Part shown: in pieces, positions 17,662-26,825 of the stretch
Layout of the letters: each line of letters opens with the position of its first letter
Position numbering within the stretch: position 1 is the stretch's first letter
Assembly: GCF_047872805.1 (NCBI RefSeq)
Contig: NZ_JBLQUK010000010.1
Span: forward strand, 1-64,000
Direction of reading: 5' to 3'
Source of the DNA: Erythrobacter sp047872805
GTDB taxonomy: Bacteria; Pseudomonadota; Alphaproteobacteria; Sphingomonadales; Sphingomonadaceae
DNA length: 64,000 bases
The notes under the pieces: model-generated
What the model was told of the DNA's origin: nothing
What the model saw: the letters and a program-made list of their open reading frames with translations, nothing else
Databases searched by the model: none
Program-made: the position numbers and the translations under genes

Positions 17662-18084
17662 ATGGCGGTCACCCGCACCTTTTCGATCATCAAACCCGAT
17701 GCCACTCGCCGCAATCTTACCGGCGCGGTCACCAAGATGCTTGAGGAAGCTGGCCTGCGCGTCGTCGCTTCCAAGCGTATTCACATGACCCGCGAGCAGG
17801 CAGAGGGCTTCTACGGCGTCCACCGTGAGCGTCCGTTCTTTGGCGAACTGGTCGATTTCATGATGAGCGAGCCGGTGGTGGTTCAGGTTCTCGAAGGTGA
17901 AGACGCCGTTACCCGCAACCGTGACATCATGGGCGCGACCAACCCCGAAAACGCCGAACCCGGCACAATCCGCAAGGAACTGGCGCTGTCGATCGGTGAA
18001 AACACCGTCCATGGTTCTGACAGCGAAGAAAACGCAGCAATCGAAATCGCATTCTTCTTCAGCGACAACGAAATCGTCGGCTGA
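17662..18084 (+). CDS. ndk: Nucleoside diphosphate kinase
   Basis: A 140-residue enzyme that transfers the gamma phosphate between nucleoside triphosphates and diphosphates through a phospho-histidine. The active site NTVHGSDS places the catalytic histidine at 117. The N-terminal TFSIIKPDATRRN and the NRDIMGATNP segment are also typical, and the length is normal. The ATG at 17662 has AAGGAA upstream; the open frame from 17578 is not credible. A strong terminator follows the stop. Confidence 0.97.
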   Translation: MAVTRTFSIIKPDATRRNLTGAVTKMLEEAGLRVVASKRIHMTREQAEGFYGVHRERPFFGELVDFMMSEPVVVQVLEGEDAVTRNRDIMGATNPENAEPGTIRKELALSIGENTVHGSDSEENAAIEIAFFFSDNEIVG

Positions 18085-18106
18085 TCGAACTGACCTGAGG
18101 CATTCG

Positions 18107-18138
18107 AAGGGCCGTCTCCGCGAGGAGGTGGCCCTTTT
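18107..18138 (+). terminator. Rho-independent terminator of ndk
   Basis: AAGGGCC (18107-18113) pairs with GGCCCTT (18130-18136), with partly paired inner sequence CTCC/GGAG, followed by a short T run. It lies 22 bases after the ndk stop and also just beyond the 3' end of the convergent sulfotransferase gene, so it may serve both. Confidence 0.8.
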
Positions 18139-18141
18139 CAC

Positions 18142-19341
18142 TTATCCCGCCTCGGCAAAGCGCGCCAATTGTGCCGAATGCGCGTGGTGGTTTCCGGTTT
18201 CGCTTGCCGCCATCATCTTCCGCATCGCGGCAAGCGCTGTGGGCGAAAGGTTGAGGCCCAATTCGGCGTAGCAGCGGCGCATGGCTGCCTCCCAGTCGGC
18301 GTTGAGATCATCGAAAGCCAGCCGTGCGAGCGGGCCGTTCCAATCGGCAAGCGCAATGGCAATACGCGCCTCACGCAGAGCAATCTTGTGCTGCCAGCGC
18401 GCCTCGATCGCGGCGAGATCGCAGCTGTCGGATTGCACCGCCATCTGGTTCGCGGCGAGCGACACGGCGCTGCGCAGCACCGCGCCGTGCTCGCGGTGGG
18501 CAAGCACCAACCGGGCATCAGGGAACTGCGCGAGCAGAACAGGCAGATCCTCGGCAAAGGCGGGCACTTTCAGCACGCGCGGCAGTCCCGCTACGCCGCG
18601 CGTCGCGGCGTCAGTGCGCAGGATGCGGGCAAATTCGCGGTAGATCGGGGCGGCCCCCCGCGCCTCGCTCCACGCGCTGTAGCTCGGTATGTGCCACTGC
18701 GATTCGTAGATCGAATGGTGCAGCGCCGCCGAAATCCACGCCAGTTCCTCTTCGACCCCGCCTGCCGTCATTGGGTGAATCGACTGCATCCACGGATTGA
18801 GCGCGCCGAGCATCGCCAGCTCCAGCGCCGCCTTCACCCGGTTCATGGCGAGCGGGGCGGGGACGGGGTGATAGGCATCGCAATAGCGGGTGTGCGAATG
18901 CGCCGGATCGGCTGCAAGCAATTGATGAATCCGCGTGGTCCCGCTGCGCATATGGCCAATCACAATAATCGGCGGGGCAATCGGGGTGTCGAGCAATTCG
19001 GGCCGACGGGTCCAAAGAGCGCCGAATGCAAGGCGGTTCTTCACCACCCTTAGCAATTGCCCATAGGCCATCGCCCGGCCCAGTGCGTTCAGGTCAGCTT
19101 CTTGGTTCACAGCAGCAATCAGCCGCGTCAGCCGCTCGCGGAAATCGGCGACGTCTTCGGGACTGCGCCCGCCGCTTTCAGCCGCCGCGCCAAGCGTTTT
19201 TGCCGCCAGCGTCCACAGCGCATCGGCGCGGAGTTCAGGCGCCGGAAGCCAGCCGCGTTCCCATGCCCGCGCCAGAAACGCATTGGTCCGTTCAGCCAGT
19301 CTGCCGCGCGCAAGTGGATGAGGGCGGACCGGCGCTGGCAT
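18142..19341 (-). CDS. Sulfotransferase family protein
   Basis: A 399-residue protein of the bacterial sulfotransferase family. The PAPS-binding P-loop is at about 125-140 (PPIIVIGHMRSGTTRIHQLL) and a second region near RLVLAHREHGAVLRSAVSL probably contributes the 3'-phosphate contacts. The acceptor substrate is unknown. The ATG at 19341 shares one base with the upstream purN-MmcQ stop (TGATG), so it is coupled to that gene. The longer frame to 19470 lies within the upstream gene. Members of this family in the order often remain annotated only by domain. Confidence 0.82.
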   Translation of the reverse strand: MPAPVRPHPLARGRLAERTNAFLARAWERGWLPAPELRADALWTLAAKTLGAAAESGGRSPEDVADFRERLTRLIAAVNQEADLNALGRAMAYGQLLRVVKNRLAFGALWTRRPELLDTPIAPPIIVIGHMRSGTTRIHQLLAADPAHSHTRYCDAYHPVPAPLAMNRVKAALELAMLGALNPWMQSIHPMTAGGVEEELAWISAALHHSIYESQWHIPSYSAWSEARGAAPIYREFARILRTDAATRGVAGLPRVLKVPAFAEDLPVLLAQFPDARLVLAHREHGAVLRSAVSLAANQMAVQSDSCDLAAIEARWQHKIALREARIAIALADWNGPLARLAFDDLNADWEAAMRRCYAELGLNLSPTALAAMRKMMAASETGNHHAHSAQLARFAEAG

Positions 19342-20318
19342 CAAAACATATCCGCGGCATCGTGCAACCGGCTGAGCCGCGTCGGGGCCACGCTGCGCCA
19401 GCTGCGCTCCAGCCAATCGGCAACATGGTCCCAATCGACGCTCGCCCGGTTGAGGATCACCCCAACCCATCCGCTTGCGCCGTAATAGGCGGGCTTGAAA
19501 TAGACCTCGGGCTGGGTTTCGACGAGGTTCAGCAATTCGTCCATGCCGCCGGTTTTGACGAGCACCGCAATATGGCGCGAGCCATGATGCTGGTCGGCGA
19601 AATGGGCGAAGAACTTGCCCGATTTTTCGGAGCCGACCCGGAAGCCGGGGGAACCATGGCTTTCGCGTTCATGCACTTCGGGCAGAGCGAGCGCGATCTC
19701 GCGCAGCTTGGCAAAGAGATATTGGGGATCGGTCCCGCGCGCGACATATTCTGCGACGGCGCGCGGATAGAGCTGATGTTCTGCCAGCTTTACGCGAGCG
19801 CTGAGCGTAGCGGGCGTGTCACCCATAGCAATGGCAACGCGGGCCTGCGCCAGCACCTCGCCCGCATCGAGCTCCGGCGTGACCAGATGGACGCTCACAC
19901 CCGCATGGCTGTCGCCCGCTGCAATTGCGCGGACGAAGGTGTTCAACCCCTTGTATTTGGGTAGCAGAGAGGGGTGGATGTTGAGCATCCGGCCCGCCCA
20001 ACGCTCCACAAACCCGTCCGACAGGATGCGCATGTAGCCCGCCAGCACAATGGTGTCCGCGCCCGCTTCCAGCGCTGCGGCTTCCATCGCGGCATCGTGG
20101 TTCTCGCGGGTCATGCCCTTATGGGCGAGGGCAAAGGTTGCAATTCCCTCGGCCTCGGCCAGCGCCAGCCCTGCGGCTGCGGGGTCGTTGGAGGCGACCA
20201 GAACCACCTCGTATGGGCAGTCCCCAATCCGGCTGGCATAGAGCAGCGCGGCCATGTTGCTGCCCGCGCCAGAGATCAGGATGGCGATGTGGGTCTTGTC
20301 AGGCAGCGGGTCAGGCAA
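19341..20318 (-). CDS. purN: PurN glycinamide formyltransferase fused to MmcQ/YjbR domain
   Basis: A 325-residue, two-domain protein. Residues about 8-195 are phosphoribosylglycinamide formyltransferase (IAILISGAGSNM, NIHPSLLPKYKGLNT, HLVTPELDAGEVL), which formylates GAR using 10-formyl-THF in purine synthesis. Residues about 205-320 form an MmcQ/YjbR-like domain (KLREIALALPEVHERESHG, EVYFKPAYYGASGWVGVIL) with a putative DNA-binding fold of unknown role. Stand-alone PurN is about 200 residues. The start is most likely the TTG at 20318, which overlaps the purM stop by eight bases; the frame is open to 20408 but that lies in purM. No frameshift or stop separates the two domains. Confidence 0.88.
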   Translation of the reverse strand: MPDPLPDKTHIAILISGAGSNMAALLYASRIGDCPYEVVLVASNDPAAAGLALAEAEGIATFALAHKGMTRENHDAAMEAAALEAGADTIVLAGYMRILSDGFVERWAGRMLNIHPSLLPKYKGLNTFVRAIAAGDSHAGVSVHLVTPELDAGEVLAQARVAIAMGDTPATLSARVKLAEHQLYPRAVAEYVARGTDPQYLFAKLREIALALPEVHERESHGSPGFRVGSEKSGKFFAHFADQHHGSRHIAVLVKTGGMDELLNLVETQPEVYFKPAYYGASGWVGVILNRASVDWDHVADWLERSWRSVAPTRLSRLHDAADMF

Positions 20319-21408
20319 GATGCGTCGCGCTCCAATCGCTCTTGGCCGCCCATGTCTCGATACTGCCGCGCACCGTGCAGCCTTTTGCGCTCGCTTCGAT
20401 ACGGCCAACCGGGAACACGGTTTCTCCGCAGGCTTCGAGCCTTGCGGTCACATCGGCGACCTTCTCCGCCGCCACGCTCAGCACCATGCCCACCCCGCAA
20501 TTGAAGGTGCGCGCCATTTCCTCAGGCTCGATATGCCCTTGCGCCTGTAGGAACGCCATAAGACGCGGCTGTGGCCACAAATCGGCATCGACCACAGCAT
20601 GCGCGCCCTGCGGCAGGATGCGCGGGATGTTCTCCAGCAAGCCGCCGCCGGTGATATGAGCAAGGCCATTGATGAGCCCTCCTCGGATCAAGGGTAGCAG
20701 GCTGGAAACATAGATTCGCGTCGGCTCAATCAAGGCATCGATCAGCAGGCGTTCCTGATCGAACAGGGCGGGGCGGTTCAGTTTCCAGCCCTTGTCCGCC
20801 GCCAGTCTGCGCACCAGCGAGTAACCATTGGAATGCACGCCTGACGACGCCAGCCCGATCAACACATCGCCCGGCGCGACCCGTGCGCCGGTCAATTGCT
20901 CCCCGCGCTCCACCGCGCCGACGCAGAATCCGGCAAGGTCATAGTCGCCCGGCGCATACATCCCCGGCATCTCTGCCGTCTCACCCCCGATCAGCGCACA
21001 GCCTGCCTGCTTACAGCCCTCTGCGATCCCCGCGATCACGCGCGTGGCAACGCCGTTTTCGAGCCTGCCGGTGGCGAAATAATCAAGAAAGAAAAGCGGC
21101 TCTGCACCCTGCACGATCAAATCGTTGACGCACATGGCGACCAGATCAATGCCGACGGTGTCGTGCCGGTCATGCTCAATCGCCAGTTTCAGCTTTGTCC
21201 CCACACCGTCATTCGCCGCAACCAGCAAGGGGTCGGAATATCCGGCGGCTTTCGGATCGAAGAACCCGCCGAAGCCCCCCAGTTCACTGGTCGCGCCGGC
21301 GCGCGCAGTGGCCTTTGCGAGCGGGGCGATTGCCCGGATCAAGGCATTGCCCGCGTCGATGGACACGCCTGCATCGGCATAGGTGTAGGGGGAGTTTGGA
21401 TCGGTCAT
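20311..21408 (-). CDS. purM: Phosphoribosylformylglycinamidine cyclo-ligase PurM
   Basis: An ATP-dependent enzyme that closes the imidazole ring of AIR in purine synthesis. The conserved pieces are YTYADAGVSIDAGN, the GGFGGFFD loop, DGVGTKLKLA, GIDLVAMCVNDL and GGETAEMPGMY. I start it at MTDPNSPYTY (21408; 365 residues); an ATG six codons upstream at 21426 is an alternative, and neither has a strong ribosome site. It is coupled to the purN fusion downstream and diverges from the DUF2066-like gene, as in several proteobacteria. Confidence 0.95.
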   Translation of the reverse strand: MTDPNSPYTYADAGVSIDAGNALIRAIAPLAKATARAGATSELGGFGGFFDPKAAGYSDPLLVAANDGVGTKLKLAIEHDRHDTVGIDLVAMCVNDLIVQGAEPLFFLDYFATGRLENGVATRVIAGIAEGCKQAGCALIGGETAEMPGMYAPGDYDLAGFCVGAVERGEQLTGARVAPGDVLIGLASSGVHSNGYSLVRRLAADKGWKLNRPALFDQERLLIDALIEPTRIYVSSLLPLIRGGLINGLAHITGGGLLENIPRILPQGAHAVVDADLWPQPRLMAFLQAQGHIEPEEMARTFNCGVGMVLSVAAEKVADVTARLEACGETVFPVGRIEASAKGCTVRGSIETWAAKSDWSATHLA

Positions 21409-21478
21409 GAAGGGGGGTTTAGCCATTCATGCTTGGAATTCCACTCGCCTTTGGGCAAAGGACGTCAAGATTTCCCCG

Positions 21479-22783
21479 ATGACAGCGACTTTGCCCCTTT
21501 CCCGCTCTGCTTTGAGCCCTCTGCGTTCCGCCGCTGGCGGTGCGCGCTGGATTGTGGCGGCGTTGCTGGCGCTGATTCTGCTGGGCGGAGGCTACGCTTT
21601 CGTGTTGGCGCAGGTTTCGGGGGAGCGCGGCATCGCCCCCACCGCCTCCAGCGCCGATATCGAAGTGCGCGGGATCAAGGTCGATACGCGCGGAGAAACT
21701 GCCGAAGAGGCTCGCAATCTTGGCTGGCAACAGGCGCAGCGCGAGGCGTGGAGCAGGGTGGGCGGGCCTGCAATCGCCGACGGACAGCTATCCAGCATGG
21801 TTTCTGCCATCGTCATTGAGCGCGAACGGCTCGGCCCGAAACGCTATGTTGCGACGCTGGGTGTGACCTTTGACCGGCAGCGGGCGGGTCGTTTTCTGGG
21901 CGGCGCAGCACAGGCGCGCGCCTCTGCGCCGATGCTGCTGATCCCGGTAACCGTTAGCGGGGGTGCCTACACCACTTTTGAGACGCGCAATCCCTGGCAG
22001 CGCGAATGGGCCGAATTCAATCCGGGCACCAGCCGGATTGCCTATGTCCGGCCATCGGGCGCGGGCGGTGATTCGCTGCTGCTCAACTATGGGCAATCGG
22101 GGCGGCGCAGCCGGGCTTGGTGGCGGATCACGCTCGACCAATATGCCGCCGCTGACGCGCTCGTGCCGATTGCCCGGCTGGAGCATCAATTTCCCGGCGG
22201 ACCGATTCGCGGAACCTTTACCGCGCGCTATGGCCCCGACAGCAAAGTGCTGGAAAGCTTCACCATGGACGCGGGCGGTCCCGGCGAATTGCAGGAGATG
22301 CTGAGCAAGGCGGTCGAACGGATCGACGGCATTTACGAACAGGCTTTAGCAAGCGGCAAATTGCAGCCTGATCCGACTTTGCGATTGGGCGGATCGGGAG
22401 AGGTTGATCCGGCGATTGCGCGGCTGATCGAGATCGGGCGGGCGATCCGCGCGCGCGATTCTGCCGCGGCTGCGCAGGCTTCGGCAGCGGCGACCGGGCC
22501 TGCCGTTGATGTTCCGGCTGCTCAGGCCACGCAGGCACCTGCGATTGTGCGCAGCATCGTGGTTCAGTTCGCTACCCCCGATGCAATCACTTTCGACGCC
22601 GCGCTGTCCTCTGTGCGGCAAGTTCCCGGCGTGCGCGCCCTGGCAGTGACCAGCACCGCAATGGGGGGCACATCGGTGATGAGCGTCAGCTATGGCGGGG
22701 AGATTGGACAACTGGCCGCCGCCTTGCGCGAACGCGGCTATAACGTGCGCGAGGGTGCCAGCGCGCTCGCCATTTCACGCTGA
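21479..22783 (+). CDS. Membrane-anchored DUF2066-like protein
   Basis: A 434-residue protein with an N-terminal hydrophobic segment at about 23-43 (WIVAALLALILLGGGYAF), probably a signal anchor, and a large periplasmic part. The region GWQQAQREAWSRVGG and the LPIARLEHQFPGGPIRG-type stretches resemble DUF2066, which in gammaproteobacteria lies between purM and hda. The same gene order here supports that reading, although the match is from context and impression. The C-terminal 80 residues (VVQFATPDAITFDAALSSVR) look like a small ferredoxin-like domain. Function unknown. Confidence 0.65.
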   Translation: MTATLPLSRSALSPLRSAAGGARWIVAALLALILLGGGYAFVLAQVSGERGIAPTASSADIEVRGIKVDTRGETAEEARNLGWQQAQREAWSRVGGPAIADGQLSSMVSAIVIERERLGPKRYVATLGVTFDRQRAGRFLGGAAQARASAPMLLIPVTVSGGAYTTFETRNPWQREWAEFNPGTSRIAYVRPSGAGGDSLLLNYGQSGRRSRAWWRITLDQYAAADALVPIARLEHQFPGGPIRGTFTARYGPDSKVLESFTMDAGGPGELQEMLSKAVERIDGIYEQALASGKLQPDPTLRLGGSGEVDPAIARLIEIGRAIRARDSAAAAQASAAATGPAVDVPAAQATQAPAIVRSIVVQFATPDAITFDAALSSVRQVPGVRALAVTSTAMGGTSVMSVSYGGEIGQLAAALRERGYNVREGASALAISR

Positions 22784-22798
22784 TCGCGGTGTCTGGCA

Positions 22799-23446
22799 AT
22801 GGCGCGCCGCCCTTCCGATAATTCCACAAGGCAGATCGCTCTGCCCCTGTCCTCGGCCAAGGCAAAGGACCCGGCGCGGATCGTCATTGGCGACGCCAAC
22901 GCCCATGTCATCGAGGCGTTGCAGGCCTCGGGCACTTGGCCGTTTCGCACCGCCGTGCTGACCGGGCCAGGCCGATCAGGCAAATCGCTGCTGGGCCGCT
23001 GGGCGGCGGGGCAGGGAATCGAAGTGATCGACGGCGCTGACGCGAAGGGCGAGGCAGAGATATTCCATCGCTGGAACGCGGTGCAGGATGGCGGGCCGCT
23101 TGCTGGTCAGCCCTTGCTGTTGATTGCGGATAGCACGCCTTGGGATATTGCCTTGCCCGACCTGCGGTCGCGGCTTGGCGGGTCGTTGCAACTGGCGATT
23201 GGCGACCCTGATGATGTGATGGCCGCGCAGATGATCCATGCCCACGCAGAAGCCCGCGGACTGACGCTGGCCGAGGGTGCGGCCGATTATCTTGTGCCAC
23301 GCACCCGCCGCAGCTTTGCCAGCATCGAAGCGCTGGTAAGCACGATTGACCGCATCAGCCTTGAACGCGCGGCCCCTGCCACCATGTCGGTTTGGCGGGC
23401 CGCGCTGGAAGCCATTGAAGGGCCGCGGCAACAAAAACTGTTGTAG
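22799..23446 (+). CDS. hdaA: DnaA-related regulator HdaA
   Basis: A 215-residue AAA+ protein related to DnaA domains III. In Caulobacter and E. coli, Hda binds the sliding clamp and promotes hydrolysis of DnaA-bound ATP, preventing re-initiation. The N-terminal QIALPLS (12-18) fits the clamp-binding motif QLxLPL. A P-loop GPGRSGKS is at 56-63; the Walker B region (LLLIADST) is degenerate, as in other Hda proteins. It follows the DUF2066-like gene by 15 bases. The purM-DUF2066-hda neighbourhood is shared with many proteobacteria. Confidence 0.85.
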   Translation: MARRPSDNSTRQIALPLSSAKAKDPARIVIGDANAHVIEALQASGTWPFRTAVLTGPGRSGKSLLGRWAAGQGIEVIDGADAKGEAEIFHRWNAVQDGGPLAGQPLLLIADSTPWDIALPDLRSRLGGSLQLAIGDPDDVMAAQMIHAHAEARGLTLAEGAADYLVPRTRRSFASIEALVSTIDRISLERAAPATMSVWRAALEAIEGPRQQKLL

Positions 23447-23489
23447 CGCGCATTTGCATTTCGCGCGCTTTGGTGAAAGGTTATGGAGC

Positions 23490-24215
23490 ATGTTCAGCAG
23501 GCTCACAGTGTATCTGGAATCGATCAGAGCGCGCGACCCCGCGCCGCGTTCGCTTTGGGAGATACTGCTGTATCCCGGCGTATGGGCGCTGGGTTTTCAC
23601 CGCGTTGCGCATTGGCTGTTCAACGCAAAGCTGTATTTCCTGGCGCGGTTCGTGAACCATTTCAGCCGTTTGCTGACCGCGATCGACATTCACCCCGGTG
23701 CAATTATTGGCCGGAATTTCTTCATCGACCACGGCTTTACCGTTATTGGCGAAACCGCTGAGATAGGCGATAATGTCACCATCTATCAATGCGTGACACT
23801 GGGCGGGACCAATCCAACCAATGGCGTCGGCGGCAAGCGTCACCCGACATTGGCAGACAATGTGATCGTCGGGTCCGGCGCGCAGATCATCGGGCCGATT
23901 ACGGTCGGGGAACGCGCGCGCGTCGGCGCAAATGCGGTGGTTACCGATGATGTGCCCGCAGGGGCGACGATGGTCGGTTTGAAAGCGCGTTCCACGTTGG
24001 TTCCGGCGGAGGAATGGATCAAGGAATTCATTCCCTATGGCACCCCTTGCGAGGATTCCGAGGGCAACAAAGTCGATTGCATCGAAAAGCTCGAAGGCGA
24101 ACTGAACGCGTTGCGCGCGGAAATCGCAGCCATCAAGGCGGCGAGTATCGGTGCGGCGGTGGACCCTGCACATGCTTCGATTGAGCAGCCCAAGAAGAGC
24201 GGAACTGACAATTGA
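23490..24215 (+). CDS. cysE: Serine O-acetyltransferase (EpsC/CysE type)
   Basis: A 241-residue enzyme that acetylates serine to O-acetylserine, the carbon skeleton of cysteine. It has an N-terminal helical region (WEILLYPGVWALGFHRVAHWL), then left-handed hexapeptide repeats (DIHPGAIIGRNFFIDHG, VTIYQCVTLGGT, KRHPTLADNVIVGSGA). It resembles the shorter EpsC form. An unusual C-terminal extension of about 60 residues with a coiled-coil-like helix (KLEGELNALRAEIAAIKA) follows. The ATG at 23490 is chosen by homology; the ribosome site is unclear. The stop overlaps the next ATG. Confidence 0.9.
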   Translation: MFSRLTVYLESIRARDPAPRSLWEILLYPGVWALGFHRVAHWLFNAKLYFLARFVNHFSRLLTAIDIHPGAIIGRNFFIDHGFTVIGETAEIGDNVTIYQCVTLGGTNPTNGVGGKRHPTLADNVIVGSGAQIIGPITVGERARVGANAVVTDDVPAGATMVGLKARSTLVPAEEWIKEFIPYGTPCEDSEGNKVDCIEKLEGELNALRAEIAAIKAASIGAAVDPAHASIEQPKKSGTDN

Positions 24216-24589
24216 TGAAGGGCGAGGCGGGCTCCGGTTTGGCGGGCCAGATCGTCGCGTTTCCCAACAATTCGGCGGGCCATTCAGCCGGTCAGGTCGG
24301 CTTCGACCGGGCCGAATTGCAACGCATCCTCGATCTTTATGGCCGCATGGTCGCCGCCGGGCAGTGGCGCGATTATGCGATGGATTTTGACCGTCACGCC
24401 GCCAGTTTTGCCGCCTATCGCCGCGCCGCCGAACGCCCCAACGCAAGGGTGGAAAAACGGCCCAGCCTGCGCGGCAAACAAGGAATGTACACCCTGTTTG
24501 GCGAACACGGTCAGGTGCTCAAACGCGGATCAGACCTCTCCAACGTCCTCGCGCCGATGGAGCGCAAGCTGGTGAAGGTCGTCGATTAG
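24215..24589 (+). CDS. DUF2794 protein
   Basis: A 124-residue protein of DUF2794, a family found in alphaproteobacteria. The core is QVGFDRAELQRILDLYGRMVAAGQWRDYAMDF, then a basic stretch and KQGMYTLFGEHGQVLKRGSDL. Function unknown. The ATG at 24215 shares its A with the cysE stop (TGATG), so it is cotranslated with cysE. Its 3' end overlaps the 3' end of the convergent membrane protein by four bases. Confidence 0.85.
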   Translation: MKGEAGSGLAGQIVAFPNNSAGHSAGQVGFDRAELQRILDLYGRMVAAGQWRDYAMDFDRHAASFAAYRRAAERPNARVEKRPSLRGKQGMYTLFGEHGQVLKRGSDLSNVLAPMERKLVKVVD

Positions 24590-25779
24590 GCGGCGCTTTG
24601 AACGGGCGCTGCAAGCGGCTGATCTTCGGTCGCGGGCAGTTTCGACTGAAGATTGTCTGGTAAGCCGCTCACCACCGCGCGGCGGATCGGTTGCCAAAAT
24701 GCCGAGAGGCTGAGCAGGGCGGACCCAATGACCAGCGCCGTCAGTGCAAAGCCCAGCTCCACCGCGCCAAATTCGCGGAACAGGAAAGTCAGCGCGAACA
24801 GCACATAGGCGAGCGCCGATACCAGCAGCGCGCGGCGGTCGATTGCCAGCGCCACCAGCCCAAAAGCGACATAGACCGCCAGCACACCCACCGCTGCGGC
24901 GATGCCAAGATTGTCTCCCTCGGTCACGCCCAGCAGCGCGAATATCGGATGCGCAATCATCGGGGCGGCAAGCAAGTGGAGCCAGAACGCGACATCGCTC
25001 CGCCGGGTGATCCGCTCCCGGTCCGACATGTCCCAGCGCATGGCGAAGGCCCACACCCCGAGACCGGCAACAAACACCAGAGCAAAAACCACGTTTTCAT
25101 TGATGGTATCCGGCCCGATAGCGGCGAGAATCAGGGCAATAACCGTGCTGGCGATCGCCGCTGCACCGGCGGCAACGGTGATCGGCACCATGAAACGCCG
25201 CCAATGGAGCAGCGCAGCCCCCGCTGCGACCAGCGCCGCCGCCGAAATCATCAGCGCACCGGCCGTATCGCTGCCATCCAATGCAAGCGCCATCCCCGCT
25301 CCGAACACGGTGAAGAACACTCCGCCTACAAATGCCAGCAGCAGCAGAATTGAAGGCAGCGCCATGCGCCGCTTGAGCGTAAAGAACTCGGACAGAGGCC
25401 ATGCGATGACGGCAACCAGCAATCCCGCCAGACACGTCTGCAGCGCATCATTTAGTTGCCGCGCCGCATTCCACGCTGCCATCGCAGCATCGTCATCGGG
25501 GGGAGACCCATTCGCCCAGTCCCAGTTTTCGAACGGATAGGGTGGCACCGTCACAAATTGGCCAGCAATCGCCTGGCCAATCGCTCCGACAGCGACCAGC
25601 AGTATCACGATCCCGATTGCCACGAAAATATCGTTGAAGCTGTTGATCAGCTTGAAGCTTTCTTCCGAACCGCGCGGCAATTCGCGCAGCTTTGCGATAT
25701 GCATGCGCAAACCAGCTGCGGCATCGGCGCTCATGGCACCGGCCTCGACTGCGGAATTGATATCGTCTTCGCTGTACAT
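24586..25779 (-). CDS. Polytopic membrane protein, unknown function (DUF2157/DUF4401-like layout)
   Basis: A 397-residue protein with a short soluble N-terminus (MYSEDDINSAVEAGAMSADAAAGLRMHI) and about ten predicted membrane helices. The N-terminal repeat-like helix and many short TM segments recall the DUF2157/DUF4401 group of membrane proteins, but I cannot assign it firmly. The start at 25779 has GGAGG about eleven bases upstream; an alternative ATG at 25800 would include that site. It sits alone between convergent and tandem neighbours. Confidence 0.7.
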   Translation of the reverse strand: MYSEDDINSAVEAGAMSADAAAGLRMHIAKLRELPRGSEESFKLINSFNDIFVAIGIVILLVAVGAIGQAIAGQFVTVPPYPFENWDWANGSPPDDDAAMAAWNAARQLNDALQTCLAGLLVAVIAWPLSEFFTLKRRMALPSILLLLAFVGGVFFTVFGAGMALALDGSDTAGALMISAAALVAAGAALLHWRRFMVPITVAAGAAAIASTVIALILAAIGPDTINENVVFALVFVAGLGVWAFAMRWDMSDRERITRRSDVAFWLHLLAAPMIAHPIFALLGVTEGDNLGIAAAVGVLAVYVAFGLVALAIDRRALLVSALAYVLFALTFLFREFGAVELGFALTALVIGSALLSLSAFWQPIRRAVVSGLPDNLQSKLPATEDQPLAAPVQSAA

Positions 25780-25852
25780 AGCGGGCCTAGCCTCCAACAT
25801 TGGTTGGCAATGGCTAGGCCCGGTGTGTTATCCTGTCAATACAGCAAGGAGG

Positions 25853-26782
25853 TTATCCGCGCGTGCTGCTCGGGCCGGTGCCGGTGACTTTCTGCATTGC
25901 GCGAAGGATATTGCCCGACTGTTCGCTGCCCGATTGCGGGGCGACCAGGTTGGTGAAGGAATTGATTTCTTCCCACCTTGCGGCAAATCCTTCGACCGTG
26001 CGGTCTTCTTCCTTCAGCCATACGGCGTCGTTCATCACGGTCCACGACGAATGATAGCCGCCAGCCCCGGCACCAATGATAGCGTTGGAGGGTGCGTCTT
26101 CGCTGACGAGGAACAGCGCCGCCGGAACCACGTTTTCAGGTGCGAACAGCTTGAAGGCTTCTTCGGGGAAGAGGTCTTCGGTCATCCGCGTGCCGGCCAC
26201 TGGCGACAGCGTGTTGACCTTGATGTTGTATTTCGCGCCTTCGAGTTGCAGCGTCTTGGTCAGTCCGGCGAGGCCGAGCTTGGCGGCGCCGTAGTTTGCC
26301 TGACCGAAATTGCCGAACAGGCCGGTCGACGAAGCGGTCATCAGCACGCGGCCATAGGCCTGTTCGCGGAACAGATCCCAGCACGCCTTGGTCACGAAAG
26401 CAGAGCCGGTGAGGTGCACCTTCAGCACGAATTCGAAATCTTCCGGGCTCATCTTGTGGAACGTCTTGTCGCGCAGCACGCCGGCATTGTTGATGAGAAC
26501 GTGGACGCCGCCCCATTTTTGCTTGGCGTCGGCGACCATCTTTTCCATCTGATCGTATTCGGTCACGCTGCCGCCGTTCGACACCGCTTCGCCGCCGGCT
26601 TTCTCGATTTCTTCGACGACCTGCAACGCCATGTCGGAATGGCCGGTGCCGTCACGCGACCCGCCAAGGTCGTTGACGACCACTTTGGCCCCGCGTTTTG
26701 CCAGTTCAATCGCGTAGGCGCGGCCCAGACCGCCGCCAGCGCCGGTGACGATTGCGACCTTGTCCTTGAAACTGATGCTCAT
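25853..26782 (-). CDS. SDR family oxidoreductase, multifunctional beta-oxidation type
   Basis: A 309-residue short-chain dehydrogenase. The cofactor motif TGAGGGLG is at 13-20, NNAG at 98-101 and the catalytic Ser152, Tyr164 and Lys168. The NDLGGSRDGTGHS insertion after strand two and the C-terminal extension resemble the (3R)-hydroxyacyl-CoA dehydrogenase module of eukaryotic multifunctional enzyme type 2, so an acyl-CoA substrate is plausible but inferred. AAGGA precedes the ATG. A 16-bp perfect palindrome lies 44 bases upstream of the start and suggests repression by a TetR-like regulator. Confidence 0.88.
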   Translation of the reverse strand: MSISFKDKVAIVTGAGGGLGRAYAIELAKRGAKVVVNDLGGSRDGTGHSDMALQVVEEIEKAGGEAVSNGGSVTEYDQMEKMVADAKQKWGGVHVLINNAGVLRDKTFHKMSPEDFEFVLKVHLTGSAFVTKACWDLFREQAYGRVLMTASSTGLFGNFGQANYGAAKLGLAGLTKTLQLEGAKYNIKVNTLSPVAGTRMTEDLFPEEAFKLFAPENVVPAALFLVSEDAPSNAIIGAGAGGYHSSWTVMNDAVWLKEEDRTVEGFAARWEEINSFTNLVAPQSGSEQSGNILRAMQKVTGTGPSSTRG

Positions 26783-26825
26783 GGTTAGTGATCCTTCCGT
26801 GCGTTATTTTTTGAGTGGGGCCCGC

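Noticed and set aside
20318..20408. Upstream methionine start for the purN fusion
   Set aside because: It lies 95 bases inside purM in a different frame; the extra N-terminal residues are basic and do not resemble PurN.
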